Shown here piece by piece: positions 27,361 through 36,490 of a stretch of 44,784 bases of DNA (position 1 is its first letter; every line of letters starts with the position of its first letter). The notes under the pieces are model-generated. The model did not search any database and was not told the DNA's origin. It saw only the letters and a program-made list of their open reading frames with translations. Made by a program: the position numbers and the translations under genes. The DNA lies in NCBI GenBank assembly GCA_036496605.1, contig DASXKV010000057.1, forward strand, positions 1 through 44,784, written 5' to 3'. The DNA comes from Gemmatimonadaceae bacterium. GTDB lineage: Bacteria > Gemmatimonadota > Gemmatimonadetes > Gemmatimonadales > Gemmatimonadaceae.

Positions 27361-28931
27361 TCGTGATCTCCGGAGTGCGGCGGACGCGCGGAGCGATCGG
27401 TACCACGCTCATCAGAGTCGCGGTTGTTCCGATCGCGATTGGCGTCGCGACGCATTCCAGAGTCGCGTCGAGAACCACGATCTGCAAGACGTCCACTGCG
27501 AGACGCACCTGGCCGGCTGCTGCGCTCCTGGTCTACGCGCGCGACAACTCGACGGCCACGAATTGTGCTCCCCGCCAGCTTCGCCAGGACGCTGTCGGCG
27601 ACGTCACTCGCGATCTCGACGAGGCTGTGATTCTCGCGAATATCGATCTTACCGATCTGTGCGCTCGTTATGTGCGCCTCATTGGTAATTGCGCCCACGA
27701 GATCACCCGGCCGCGCATTGTCCATCGCACCGACGTTGATGAAGATGCGCGTCATCGCCGCCGGTGCCGCGGTACCTCCTGGCGCAGCATGCGCCGCGCG
27801 ACCTTCCATCGCGCGCGCTCGCGCGGAGTCACGCTCGAAGCGCGCCTGCTCGAGTAGCCGCAGCGTCGCGGCGGCGATCTCGATCCCGTCGTAGCTCTCG
27901 AGCAGCGGCTCCAGCGCAAGCAGCTCGCGCGCGAACGCGCCCGACGACAGGATCTCTCGCAGCTCGATCCGCAACAGCTCCTCGCGACTCCTCGCGCGGA
28001 GCCCCGCCTCCGAAAGCGTGAATGGCGTCAGCGGCGAGCCACCCGCGAGCACGCGCAAGCTCGCGAGCAACCGGGGCTGCGCGAGCGCGACGACGCGCCG
28101 CGGCTGCGGTCCGACGGCTTCGCTGAGCTCCTCTCGTGAGGCTGGGATGTCGTACAGAACGACGACATCGGACTCACCAGGGCCAGCGGCGCGAGCGACG
28201 CGAACACCCGTTTCGTCAGCCGCTTCAGGCTGTGCGTAGCCGAGTGCGCGGAGCAGATCGCGGACGTCGCGTTCGCTTTCGTCGGTGCGAACGTAGACCA
28301 TTCCACGCGCCGGATCGATGTCGTCGAGCAACCGGCGCAGCGCGGGCAGACGTGACGCCGCGGCGACCGAGACGTACTGCAAACCCACAGCGAGTGCTGA
28401 GGCGTCGGCGGCCGGCGGTGCGACGCGTCGGGCGCGGCGTGCATAGCGCTCGATGAGCTCTTCCACGTCGGCGTTGATCTCGTTCGCGACGACGATTCGC
28501 GCAGCATCCTTGGGAATTTCCGCCATCAAGGTTTCGAGGATGCTCTCTTCGCCGCCAGCAATCAGTTCGTCGACCCAGGCGAGCACCACACCGCGTACTT
28601 GCTGGAGTTTGAGCGACGAACCCTGCACGAGCGCGAGCAATTCGGGTGGCGCCCCGGCGACGACCTGTGCACTCGGCGCGCCACCAATGCCACGCAGCAG
28701 GCGCGCTGCACGCCGCGCCGTGGTCGCCGCGATCGCGCGTAGCGGCCGGCTGCCGGCGAGCCGAACGACTGACGCCGATGCGCTTGCAGCAGCTTCCGCG
28801 TCTGCGCACACGATCAAGAGTTGGACGTCTGGCAGTGAGTCATCGATCCGATCGAGCACGGGAGCGAGGACGTGCGCCAGCGACGCCCAATCGTGGGGCA
28901 TTTGGTAAACTACGTTTTGCCCTCGCGTCAC
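27357..28931 (-). CDS. Degenerate DEAD-box-like protein with DbpA RNA-binding domain
   Basis: About 524 residues. Residues 393-467 are a DbpA-type RNA-recognition domain ([23 protein letters not shown] ... [20 protein letters not shown]), which in DbpA binds 23S rRNA hairpin 92. A 57-residue Arg/Asp/Ser-rich tail follows. The N-terminal part follows a RecA-like two-domain helicase layout ([25 protein letters not shown] where DEAD should be, [22 protein letters not shown]), but I find neither a GxGKT loop nor a DEAD box. So an RNA-binding protein without ATPase activity is likely. The start is uncertain; GTG at 28931 is chosen because sequence beyond it looks like the divergent promoter region. 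Confidence 0.75.
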   Translation of the reverse strand: MTRGQNVVYQMPHDWASLAHVLAPVLDRIDDSLPDVQLLIVCADAEAAASASASVVRLAGSRPLRAIAATTARRAARLLRGIGGAPSAQVVAGAPPELLALVQGSSLKLQQVRGVVLAWVDELIAGGEESILETLMAEIPKDAARIVVANEINADVEELIERYARRARRVAPPAADASALAVGLQYVSVAAASRLPALRRLLDDIDPARGMVYVRTDESERDVRDLLRALGYAQPEAADETGVRVARAAGPGESDVVVLYDIPASREELSEAVGPQPRRVVALAQPRLLASLRVLAGGSPLTPFTLSEAGLRARSREELLRIELREILSSGAFARELLALEPLLESYDGIEIAAATLRLLEQARFERDSARARAMEGRAAHAAPGGTAAPAAMTRIFINVGAMDNARPGDLVGAITNEAHITSAQIGKIDIRENHSLVEIASDVADSVLAKLAGSTIRGRRVVARVDQERSSRPGASRSGRLADRGSRRDSGMRRDANRDRNNRDSDERGTDRSARPPHSGDHE

Positions 28932-29115
28932 GGCGGACTCTTTTGCTTCGTGATCCAATTCGGCCTCGACAGGGCTCTGGCCACGCGTGTGACGTGGCAC
29001 ACCGACCAGACGGTCCCTAGTATTGCCGGGCCGACAAGTATAGCGGGCCCCGGAACCCCAACCAAATCGATCCCAGATTCCGCAACGACCGCGCCCTTCG
29101 CTCATTTCGCACACG
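28932..29115. promoter_or_regulatory. Divergent intergenic region
   Basis: 184 bp between the DbpA-domain gene and the aminotransferase gene. It contains a CGGGCC and GGGCCC-containing stretch around 29030-29050 but no clear promoter elements or repeats. Confidence 0.3.
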
Positions 29116-30322
29116 ATGTCCGCACGCTACTCCCCTTCCGTCAACATTGCCGATCTCGAAGAGTCGGCAACGATCGCGGTCTCCGCGCGCGCGAAAGCGC
29201 TGCGCGCCGCCGGTCGAGCCGTCATCGACCTCGGCGCTGGAGAGCCCGACTTTCCAACACCGTCGTTCATCAGAGAGAGCGCGAAACGCGCGCTCGATGC
29301 CGGCGCTACTCGATATACGCTCGTCGAAGGCATTCTCCCGCTCCGCCAGATCATCGCTGACCGCGCCAGCGAGCGACTCGGCGAAGCGGTCATCGCGCCG
29401 AGCGACGTCGTTGTCTCGACAGGGAGCAAGCAGTCGTTGTTCAACAGCTGCTTCGTTCTGTTTGGTAGCGGCGATGAAGTACTGGTGCCGACGCCGGCGT
29501 GGACGAGCTATTATCAGATGCTCAAGCTCGCGCGGGCCGCGCCCATCGTCGTTCGCGGCCACCGTGAGAATTCACTAAAGGTCACGCCGCGCGATCTCGA
29601 GCAGGCGGCCTCTCCACGTACGCGCGGTGTGATGCTCAACTCGCCGACGAACCCGACTGGCGCGGTCTATTTCGCTCGACGAGCTGCGCGCGATCCTGCG
29701 TCTGGCAGCGTCTCGCGGCTGGTGGGTAGTGAGCGACGAGATCTATCGCGAGATCAGCTACGACTCGCCCGCGGCGTCGCTGCTCGACGCGGCGCGTGGC
29801 GATTCGGCTTTACGCGAGCGTCTCGTCATTGTCGACGGCGTCGCGAAGGCGTACGCGATGACCGGCTGGCGCATCGGCTGGTCGATCGCGCCGCGCGCTG
29901 TCGCGCAAGCAGTGTGCGCCTTCCAGTCACACACCACGTCGAACACGAGTACGATCTCGCAGCACGCCGCGTTATGCGCACTGTCGTCGCGCGATCAGTC
30001 GGACGCCGCGATCGAGACGATGGTCGGCGAGTTCCGCCGCCGGCGCGATGCCGCAACGGAGCTCCTGCATGCAGCGTGTGTGGATTTCGTCGATCCGAGT
30101 GGCGCGTTCTACCTGTTCATAAGAGTGCCGGCGCGCGAGAATGATCTCGAGCCTGGCAGCACGTTCGCGCGCGAGCTGCTCGACGCGCACGACGTCGCCG
30201 TTGTCCCGGGCGCGGCGTTCCGCGCACCGGAGTGGATACGCATGTCCTACGCGGCGCCGATGGAGGATGTGGTCGAAGGGGTGAAGAGAGTAGTGGACTT
30301 ATTGGGCGGGAAATTGAAGTAA
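29116..30322 (+). pseudogene. Aspartate/aromatic-type aminotransferase, class I, with a frameshift
   Basis: A fold-type I PLP aminotransferase split over two frames. Frame 1 (from 29116) runs from the N-terminus through YTLVEGILPLRQIIADR, STGSKQSLFN and NSPTNPTGAVY. Frame 2 continues with SLDELRAILRLAAS, VSDEIYREISYD, the PLP Lys in DGVAKAYAMTGWRIGW and a normal C-terminus to 30322. The break is at TATTT (29669-29673 region): removing one T of the TTT run gives TAT TCG CTC and restores a full protein of about 400 residues. All catalytic motifs remain. It may be a sequencing error in a short homopolymer, a true pseudogene, or recoding. AspB or prephenate aminotransferase are the likely activities if intact. 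Confidence 0.85.
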
Positions 30323-30332
30323 GGGTTCCGGC

Positions 30333-31604
30333 TCAAACTATCGGCGCCCGCCTCGAGAGAAGCTGCCCTCCGCTCTCAGTGCACATGTAGTCATCCTCGA
30401 TTCGCACTCCCCACATTCCCGGCATGTAGATCCCAGGTTCGACTGAGAACACGTACCCCGGCGCCAGCAGCTTCGTATTCCCCTCGACCATCCACGTCGG
30501 TTCGTGACCGTCCATACCCATGCCGTGGCCTAACCGGTGGGTGAAGTACTGCCCGTACCCACCTTTCGTGATCACCGCCCGCGCGGCGCGGTCGATCTCC
30601 TGCGCCGGAACGTCAGGGCGTACGCGCGCCATCGCCGCGTCCTGCGCATCGTGAACGAGGTTGTACACCTCGCGAAATCGTGCCGGTGGGGCGTCGCCGA
30701 ACCAGCGTGTACGCGTAATGTCAGATGTGTAACCTTGAAACTCGCCGCCGGCGTCGATGAGCACCACGGTCTGGAGGGCGAGCTTCGTCCCGATCGTCCC
30801 CCCGTGAGGCAGCGCGGACTGCGCGCCGAATTGCACCAGGCCGCCGCCATCGATGCCGCGCTTTGCGTGCTCTTCGGCGACCATCTTGGCGACGTCTTGA
30901 TCGCGCATGCCGACCTCGAGCCGATCGAACGTTGACGCGATGGCGTCTTCGGTGATCTCGATGGCGCGACGCATTCGTATGATCTCTTCCGGAGTCTTCA
31001 CCAATCGCAGTTGCTCGAACACGCTGCTGCCGTCGATCAGCTTCGCGTCCGGCAGCGTACGAGCGACCGCCATCGCCGTCCAGTAATCCGTCTTTGGCTC
31101 GACGACTATGCTCGGGGCAGTCGACGCCGCGCCCGAGGCACTCATCGCATCACGGACGAGCGCGAACGGATCGTCCTGTTCTTCCCAGCCGCGAACCGGC
31201 GCGTCGACGCGCGATCCGCGCCGCACTCGCTCGACCTCGAAAGAAGGAGCAACCAGAACCGGCGAACCGTCGACCGGAAGGAGGAGCGCGATCAAACGCT
31301 CGCTGCGACCATAATTACTGCCGACGAGGTATGTGAAGTTCGTCGCGCCGCTCGTCGCGAGGAGGATTGTACCGCCGGCGTCTCTCGTCAGTTGCCGCGC
31401 TCGTTCCAATCGACGCGCAAAGACCGACGGATCGAACGGCGCGATCGGGGGATAATGTGACTTGACCGTGATGTTCGTCTTCGGAAGCGTCGGCACGCGT
31501 GGAGCCGAGAGGGAACTGCGGTCGACGTTGGCGAGATAGCCGACGTCGAGTGCGGCGCCGGCCCCGAGCACGGAGACGGATGAGACGAACGATCGACGAT
31601 CCAT
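30333..31604 (-). CDS. Exported M24 metallopeptidase (Xaa-Pro aminopeptidase family)
   Basis: 423 residues from the ATG at 31602-31604, giving MDRRSFVSSVSVLGAGAALD, a twin-arginine-like signal segment. The C-terminal pita-bread domain has all five metal ligands: the two Asp of LIDAGGEFQGYTSDITRT, the His of RLGHGMGMDGHE, the Glu of SVEPGIYMPG and the Glu of VRIEDDY. The N-terminal creatinase-like domain spans about 55-180. It would release N-terminal residues before proline, outside the cytoplasm. It ends 10 bp from the end of the convergent aminotransferase gene. Confidence 0.88.
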   Translation of the reverse strand: MDRRSFVSSVSVLGAGAALDVGYLANVDRSSLSAPRVPTLPKTNITVKSHYPPIAPFDPSVFARRLERARQLTRDAGGTILLATSGATNFTYLVGSNYGRSERLIALLLPVDGSPVLVAPSFEVERVRRGSRVDAPVRGWEEQDDPFALVRDAMSASGAASTAPSIVVEPKTDYWTAMAVARTLPDAKLIDGSSVFEQLRLVKTPEEIIRMRRAIEITEDAIASTFDRLEVGMRDQDVAKMVAEEHAKRGIDGGGLVQFGAQSALPHGGTIGTKLALQTVVLIDAGGEFQGYTSDITRTRWFGDAPPARFREVYNLVHDAQDAAMARVRPDVPAQEIDRAARAVITKGGYGQYFTHRLGHGMGMDGHEPTWMVEGNTKLLAPGYVFSVEPGIYMPGMWGVRIEDDYMCTESGGQLLSRRAPIV

Positions 31605-31839
31605 GGTAGCGTCCGATTGAAGGCTCGGAGGAAAGTGACGCGGCAAACGACCGCGCCGCTAGCGAGCGACTGAGGGAACGATATCTTAGCAGCGCCGTGC
31701 TGACTTGAAATATCGCATTCGTCGCTCGCGTCACCTCGAGTCCGCGCCTCAGAGTTTGGAAAAGCCACGAGCCGTTCGCTTTGGTGTACGCTCGCGCAGC
31801 AGAAATCACCGAAATTCGCGACCGACAAGGAGAGCCAAC
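31605..31839. promoter_or_regulatory. Divergent intergenic region
   Basis: 235 bp between the M24 gene (minus) and the gene at 31840 (plus). It includes an AT-richer patch around 31676-31720 that could carry promoters. No gene, dyad or heptad repeat was found here. Confidence 0.3.
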
Positions 31840-32361
31840 GTGAACATTGCGGTCCAGCTCGAGCCAGCGAACGGCGCGCCTCCCGAAGTCGAGTACAAGT
31901 GGGACGCCGACACCGACATTCTGTCGGCGCAGTTGAAAACGCGCAGCCTCGGCAGCGGCATGTCGGGATCCGTCGAGGTCGAGGGGAAGGACGGCTCCTG
32001 GATCATTCTCGACGTTGCCGAGGGACGCATCAACGGCGTCGAGGTGGCGGTGTGGCCCGACGTGCGCAAGCTGCCGACGCTCTCGCCGCCTAACCAGGTG
32101 GAAGATGCGCGCGTCATTCTGCCGTCACGTCAGTCGCAGCCAAACATCGCGGCGGTCGAGGTGGACACGCCGCTCATCGCCGAGGCGGACAGCACCGAGC
32201 GCGTGATCCACTTCAAGCTGGGCAAGACTCGTGAGGCGCGCACCGTGCGCGTCGGCCGCGATCTGCTTCTCGACGTCGATCGACAGAGCCAGATCGCTGG
32301 CGTCTGGTTGCTGAACGTTCCTCCATTCCCGGACGGCATGGCGCGCCTCGACGAGCTCTGA
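31840..32361 (+). CDS. Two-repeat beta-rich protein, DUF2283-like
   Basis: 173 residues. The start at GTG 31840 is well supported by AAGGAGAG a few bases upstream. Residues about 16-70 (VEYKWDADTDILSAQLKTR, then WIILDVAEGRINGVEV) resemble the short DUF2283 unit (bipartite strand pattern ending GVEV). Residues about 118-165 (RVIHFKLGKTREARTVRVGRDLLLDVDRQSQIAGVWLL) look like a second copy. No signal peptide or catalytic motif. The next gene starts 8 bp later, so an operon with the small AsnC-type protein is likely. Confidence 0.6.
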   Translation: MNIAVQLEPANGAPPEVEYKWDADTDILSAQLKTRSLGSGMSGSVEVEGKDGSWIILDVAEGRINGVEVAVWPDVRKLPTLSPPNQVEDARVILPSRQSQPNIAAVEVDTPLIAEADSTERVIHFKLGKTREARTVRVGRDLLLDVDRQSQIAGVWLLNVPPFPDGMARLDEL

Positions 32362-32368
32362 GCCGAGC

Positions 32369-32647
32369 GTGATTACAACCATTGTACTGATTCGGGTCGA
32401 GCCGCCGATGATTCCGAAGGCGGCTCACATGTTGGCAGGCGTCGATGGTGTAACGGAGGTCTACTCGGTGTCGGGCGAGTGGGACCTCGTCGCCATCGTG
32501 CGCGTGCCGCAGTACGACGACATCGCGAAGGTCGTCACCGAGGTATTCCCGACGGTGCCGGGCATTCAACGCACGCAGACGCTGACGGCGTTTCGCGCGT
32601 ACTCGAAAAACGATCTTCAACAAGCGTGGGATATTGGCGTTGAATGA
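32369..32647 (+). CDS. Stand-alone Lrp/AsnC ligand-binding (RAM) domain protein
   Basis: 92 residues, consisting only of the effector-binding and oligomerisation domain of Lrp/AsnC regulators: VLIRVEPPMIPKAAHMLAGVDGVTEVYSVSGEWDLVAIVRV, then RTQTLTAFRAYSKND. No DNA-binding helix-turn-helix precedes it. Proteins of this kind form octamer-type rings and bind amino acids. GTG start, 7 bp after the preceding stop. The stop codon runs into a heptad repeat. Confidence 0.85.
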   Translation: MITTIVLIRVEPPMIPKAAHMLAGVDGVTEVYSVSGEWDLVAIVRVPQYDDIAKVVTEVFPTVPGIQRTQTLTAFRAYSKNDLQQAWDIGVE

Positions 32648-32787
32648 GGGACTAGGGGCGAGGGCCTAGGGGTTAGAGAATGCGGAGCGCGTCGGATGGG
32701 ATCTGATCATTCAGAACGGCTTCTCAACGAGCGCGCTATCCCAATTGACCCTCGGACCTACTTCCCTAGCCCCTAGCCCCTCTCACC
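32646..32787. repeat. Inverted heptad arms between the AsnC-domain gene and the methyltransferase
   Basis: Left arm 32646-32680: five 7-mers such as GAGGGAC, TAGGGGC and GAGGGCC. Right arm 32762-32787: TTCCCTA, GCCCCTA and GCCCCTC, running up to the GTG start of the next gene. The two are complementary in type, with an 80-nt non-repeat centre. Confidence 0.7.
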
Positions 32788-33417
32788 GTGTCAGACCGAA
32801 CCGGCGATTACATCTCGGCCCTCTTCGCGCCCGAAGACCAGCTCCTCGCGTCGCTGCGTGAGGAAGCTGATCGCACTGGCCTGCCCCCGATTTCCGTTTC
32901 GGCGGACGAAGGCCGACTTTTGCAAGTTCTACTCACGTCGATTCGCGCGCGGCGCGTCCTCGAAGTCGGCACGCTTGGGGGCTACTCCGCGATCTGGATG
33001 GCACGAGCGCTGCCCGCGGACGGTGAGCTTGTCACAATCGAGATCGAACCAAAGCACGCCGAGTTTGCCCGTCGCTACATCGAGCGTGCTGGCCTCTCTG
33101 ATCGCATCGACATCCGGATCGGCCGCGCCCTCGACGTGCTGCCCAGTCTCGACGGCGAGCGATTCGACGCCGTCTTCATCGACGCCGACAAAGAGCCGAT
33201 GCCCAATTATTTCGAGTGGGCGCTCCGGCTGCTCCGACCGGGCGGACTGGTGATCGCCGACAACACGCTGTGGGGCGGCAAGGTCTACGACGACGCGGAA
33301 CAGGACGAAAAGACCACCGCCGTCCGCGAATTCAACAGGCGAATGGCGACCGATCCGCGGATACTGTCCATTCTCGTTCCCACCCACGACGGCGTAGCGA
33401 TTGGCGTCGTCCGCTAG
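32788..33417 (+). CDS. SAM-dependent O-methyltransferase (family 3, catechol/caffeoyl-CoA type)
   Basis: 209 residues. The SAM site is VLEVGTLGGYSAIWMARALP near 57-76, the acidic TIEIEPKHAEFA follows, and the metal-binding stretch FDAVFIDADKEPMPNYFEWAL contains the expected Asp. ADNTLWGGKVYD is the family's substrate-side motif. It would methylate a catechol-type hydroxyl. GTG start directly after the heptad arm. Natural substrate unknown. Confidence 0.9.
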   Translation: MSDRTGDYISALFAPEDQLLASLREEADRTGLPPISVSADEGRLLQVLLTSIRARRVLEVGTLGGYSAIWMARALPADGELVTIEIEPKHAEFARRYIERAGLSDRIDIRIGRALDVLPSLDGERFDAVFIDADKEPMPNYFEWALRLLRPGGLVIADNTLWGGKVYDDAEQDEKTTAVREFNRRMATDPRILSILVPTHDGVAIGVVR

Positions 33418-33419
33418 TC

Positions 33420-33475
33420 TCTCTACTCCCAGCCGTCCGCACGCAGCCCTCTACGCTCAGCGCTCTACACTCGGC
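33420..33475. repeat. Heptad repeat upstream of the nuclease cluster
   Basis: Eight consecutive 7-mers in strict phase: TCTCTAC, TCCCAGC, CGTCCGC, ACGCAGC, CCTCTAC, GCTCAGC, GCTCTAC, ACTCGGC. C is fixed at position 7 in all eight units and at position 2 in six of them. It starts three bases after the methyltransferase stop. Confidence 0.75.
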
Positions 33476-33521
33476 GCGCTGATCTTCCCTCTCGTCGTGC
33501 GCACCCTTAGTGTGCACACGG

Positions 33522-34517
33522 ATGACCGTCGTCTTGCGCGCCGCCACCGATCAGGGGCTACTAGCCCTCCAGCGGCAACTGCGCGCCCTCGCGCCCGACA
33601 TCGCGCTCGTCACCAACGGTGACCAGGCGCTCGAGCGTGTCACACCCGACGCGCGGCCGCCTCGACTCGTGGGCGCCGACGTCATGGAGGGGAGCGTGAT
33701 GCGCGCACGGCGCGTCTTCGGTGATCACGAGGCGGCGTTCGCAGCGTTCCTCGACGGAACGCAGACGAGCCGAGTCGTCGCCTATGTCGACGGGACGCCG
33801 ATCGTACACGGCACGGTGGCGGCCGTGGTGCGCATGCGGCGCAACCGGCGCCTAACGACATGGCATCGCCCGATCGTCAGACGTCGACTTTACGCGTGCT
33901 TGCGCGCGTTCACGCCCGAGCAAGTGCGCGCGTTGCACGCACTGGGCCTCGAGGTCGTCGACACGACGCCGGCGTCGCAAGAGCCGGCCCTGCACCCGTT
34001 CATTCTGCGCGACGAAGCAGTGCATCGTGTCCAGGAGGATCGGGAGGAGGCCGAGCGCGAGCTCGCCGAGCGTTGGTGCCACCACGAGCGTGAGCCGCTT
34101 TTCATCGACGGCGGCATCAGTGGCAGCGACAAGGTTGCCGTCTCAGCGTGTACTGTTGGCGTAGTGAAGAGCCACCGCACGCTCTACGCCGAGGGCGACG
34201 CGCTCCAAACGATCTTTGGCCTGCGGAGTGGCGAGCGCTCGAGTGTATTTCGCGTGACGTCGCCGAAACGTATTCCCGTCGCGAGCTGGTATCTGCGACT
34301 GCGCGATCCGCTCGGCTACGATCCAATGTGGGGTCTGGTCCGCGTCGAGATCGCCTGTCCGGCTCACATCGACGCCGATTCTGTCGGGCCCACGGCCGAC
34401 AGAGTCTCCCTCTGGATTTTGGCGGAAGCAACGCCGCTTGCTCTGCCCGACGGTCGCTGGGACAAAATGGTCTATGGAATTCGTGATTGCGAAGAATTTC
34501 TTCACGCGGTGACATGA
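33522..34517 (+). CDS. NurA-like nuclease (HerA partner)
   Basis: 331 residues from the ATG at 33522 (a GTG at 33510 would add four). Recognised mainly from context and layout: two aspartate-glycine beta-strand motifs, FLDGTQTSRVVAYVDGTPIVHG (D78) and PLFIDGGISGSDKVAVSACTVGVVKSH (D196), as expected for the RNase H-like NurA fold, separated by a helical, charged insert (about 110-185). In archaea NurA is a 5'-3' exonuclease driven by the HerA hexamer during end resection. The stop overlaps the HerA-like ATG (ATGA), so the pair is coupled, and mre11/rad50 follow. The domain call is an inference. Confidence 0.68.
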   Translation: MTVVLRAATDQGLLALQRQLRALAPDIALVTNGDQALERVTPDARPPRLVGADVMEGSVMRARRVFGDHEAAFAAFLDGTQTSRVVAYVDGTPIVHGTVAAVVRMRRNRRLTTWHRPIVRRRLYACLRAFTPEQVRALHALGLEVVDTTPASQEPALHPFILRDEAVHRVQEDREEAERELAERWCHHEREPLFIDGGISGSDKVAVSACTVGVVKSHRTLYAEGDALQTIFGLRSGERSSVFRVTSPKRIPVASWYLRLRDPLGYDPMWGLVRVEIACPAHIDADSVGPTADRVSLWILAEATPLALPDGRWDKMVYGIRDCEEFLHAVT

Positions 34518-36481
34518 CGACGGCTGCACTCACTCCACTCGGCCGCGTCGTCGCCACCGAGCGACGCCCCAACACGCCGCACGAGTTTCATTTCTGGACG
34601 TCGCTCGACTCGCCAGTCGGTGTCGGTACGATCGTTAGGGTGGAAGGGAAGTATACGATCAACGGGCAGATCACGCGCGTGTACGGCGTCGTCGTCGAGG
34701 GATTCAGCTACTCGGATCTCCAGTCGCCGCTGCATGACGTGTTGGGACACGATGGGAGCCCGGCGTCCGCGTCGCTCGCCTCGACGGAGCGCGCCGAGAT
34801 CAGGCTGTACACGGCGGCAGTTTTGCGCCAACTGCCTGACGAGCCGCTGCAGCCCGTGCCGTTAGGCGACGTCCATCTCGCCGATGACGCCGACATTGCC
34901 GTCGCGCTCCGCATGGATGGCTACCTCGCCGACGGGGCACGCACGGGGATTCCAATCGGCGTCTATCACGCTGGTGGCACCGACGCGCCCATCTATCTCG
35001 ATGCGGATTTTCTCATCGGACCGGAGGCGGCGCATCTCAACATCACCGGCGTGTCTGGCCTCGCGACCAAGACGAGCGCCATCGAATGGATCCTCGCGTC
35101 GCTCTTCACCCACTTTCCCGAGCAGAAGGGCTCGATTGCCGCCGTCTGCTTCAACGTCAAAGGTCCCGATCTGTGCTTTCTCGACCAGCCCGGCGAGATC
35201 GACGAGCGGGATCGGGCGCTCTACGAGAAGTGTGGCGTTTCGCCGGCGCCGTTCGGAAACGTTCAATATTTCGCCCCATACAAGTCCGATGGCGTCTCGC
35301 TCAACACGCTCCGTTCGAACGAGGCGCTCCTGGATAACGTGACGGCGTTGACGTGGGGCCTTCGCGAAGTGCTCCAATACGCCGAGGTGCTCCTCAACAA
35401 GGACGACGTCGACGCGAAGGCGGATGCCCTGATCGATTTCATACGAGAGCGCATCGTCGACCGGGATTTTCACGATGAGCTGGTTCTGCCGGGAAAACGA
35501 TACCGGGTCCGATCGTTTGCCGATCTCGAGCAGTGGTTCAAGGACCTGCTCGTTGCCCTGGAACATCGTGGCAACGAGAGCTGGCGCACGCACCACATCG
35601 CCACGATTCGTAAGGTCCGTAACCGTCTCTCGAACATCTCGACTCGGTGCGCCGGTCTCGTGACCGACGACGGGAATGTCGGTGACCTTCCCTTCGGGAG
35701 CTTTCAGGACCGCACGGTGTATGTGATCGACGTCGCCTCACTCGAGGAGGACGCGCAGGATCTGGTCTTTGCGCGCGTCGTCACGAAGCTGCGGGAGCAC
35801 CTTGAAAAGCGAGACCTCGGCGTCAAGCACGTCGTGGTTTTCGTGGACGAGCTCAACAAATACGCGCCGAGCGACGGGCAAGACACCTACGTTCGCAAAA
35901 TGCTGCTCGATCTGGCGGAGCGCGGACGGTACTTGGGTCTCGTCCTGTTCAGCGCGCAGCAATTCCGCTCGCAGGTGCACCGGCGCGTTGTCGGGAACTC
36001 GGGAACAGCGCTGTATGGTCGTATGGACGCGGACGAGCTGGCGACACCGGGTTATTCGGTCCTCAGTCCGGCCGTGAAGACGAAGCTTGCAACGCTCGAG
36101 AAGGGACAACTCATGGTGCGGCACCCGCACTTTACACAACCGATCTTCGTGCGCTTTCCGCGGCCGGCCATCATGCGTGGCCGCGATGGTGCGGAGCGGT
36201 ATCCGCAGGCACAGGACGTTACGCTCGAGGCAGCGCTGCTCCGGTCGCTCCGTCCGCTCGATCCGACGCTGACTCTCAATTGGATCCAGGACGTCGTCGT
36301 GTTGCACGAGGAGGAGGATGTGATTCGGGCGCGCAATGCAACGCTGCGCGAGCGGCCGTCCGACGTGCGGCGGTTTTTCAAGGCGCAGCTCGCGTCGCGC
36401 GTGCCAACGACGCCGGTCACGCCGCGACCGATGGTCACTCCGATCCGCTCGGCGCCAGCCGACGATCCGTACGGCCCCTGA
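34514..36481 (+). CDS. herA: HerA-like hexameric ATPase (DUF87 family)
   Basis: A 655-residue FtsK/HerA-type motor that would translocate DNA for the coupled NurA-like nuclease. The N-terminal part is a beta-barrel-like HAS domain (GTIVRVEGKYTINGQITRVYGVVVEGF). The P-loop region reads ITGVSGLATKTS (177-188, Lys186), which departs from GxxxxGK[ST]: it has one extra residue and Thr before the Lys. Walker B is VVVFVDELNKYAP with D445 and E446. The arginine/sensor area is LFSAQQFRSQVHRRVVGNSGTALYG. The ATG (34514) overlaps the preceding stop by 4 bp. The C-terminal 30 residues are Pro/Thr-rich. Confidence 0.85.
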   Translation: MTTAALTPLGRVVATERRPNTPHEFHFWTSLDSPVGVGTIVRVEGKYTINGQITRVYGVVVEGFSYSDLQSPLHDVLGHDGSPASASLASTERAEIRLYTAAVLRQLPDEPLQPVPLGDVHLADDADIAVALRMDGYLADGARTGIPIGVYHAGGTDAPIYLDADFLIGPEAAHLNITGVSGLATKTSAIEWILASLFTHFPEQKGSIAAVCFNVKGPDLCFLDQPGEIDERDRALYEKCGVSPAPFGNVQYFAPYKSDGVSLNTLRSNEALLDNVTALTWGLREVLQYAEVLLNKDDVDAKADALIDFIRERIVDRDFHDELVLPGKRYRVRSFADLEQWFKDLLVALEHRGNESWRTHHIATIRKVRNRLSNISTRCAGLVTDDGNVGDLPFGSFQDRTVYVIDVASLEEDAQDLVFARVVTKLREHLEKRDLGVKHVVVFVDELNKYAPSDGQDTYVRKMLLDLAERGRYLGLVLFSAQQFRSQVHRRVVGNSGTALYGRMDADELATPGYSVLSPAVKTKLATLEKGQLMVRHPHFTQPIFVRFPRPAIMRGRDGAERYPQAQDVTLEAALLRSLRPLDPTLTLNWIQDVVVLHEEEDVIRARNATLRERPSDVRRFFKAQLASRVPTTPVTPRPMVTPIRSAPADDPYGP

Positions 36482-36490
36482 TCGCTGACC

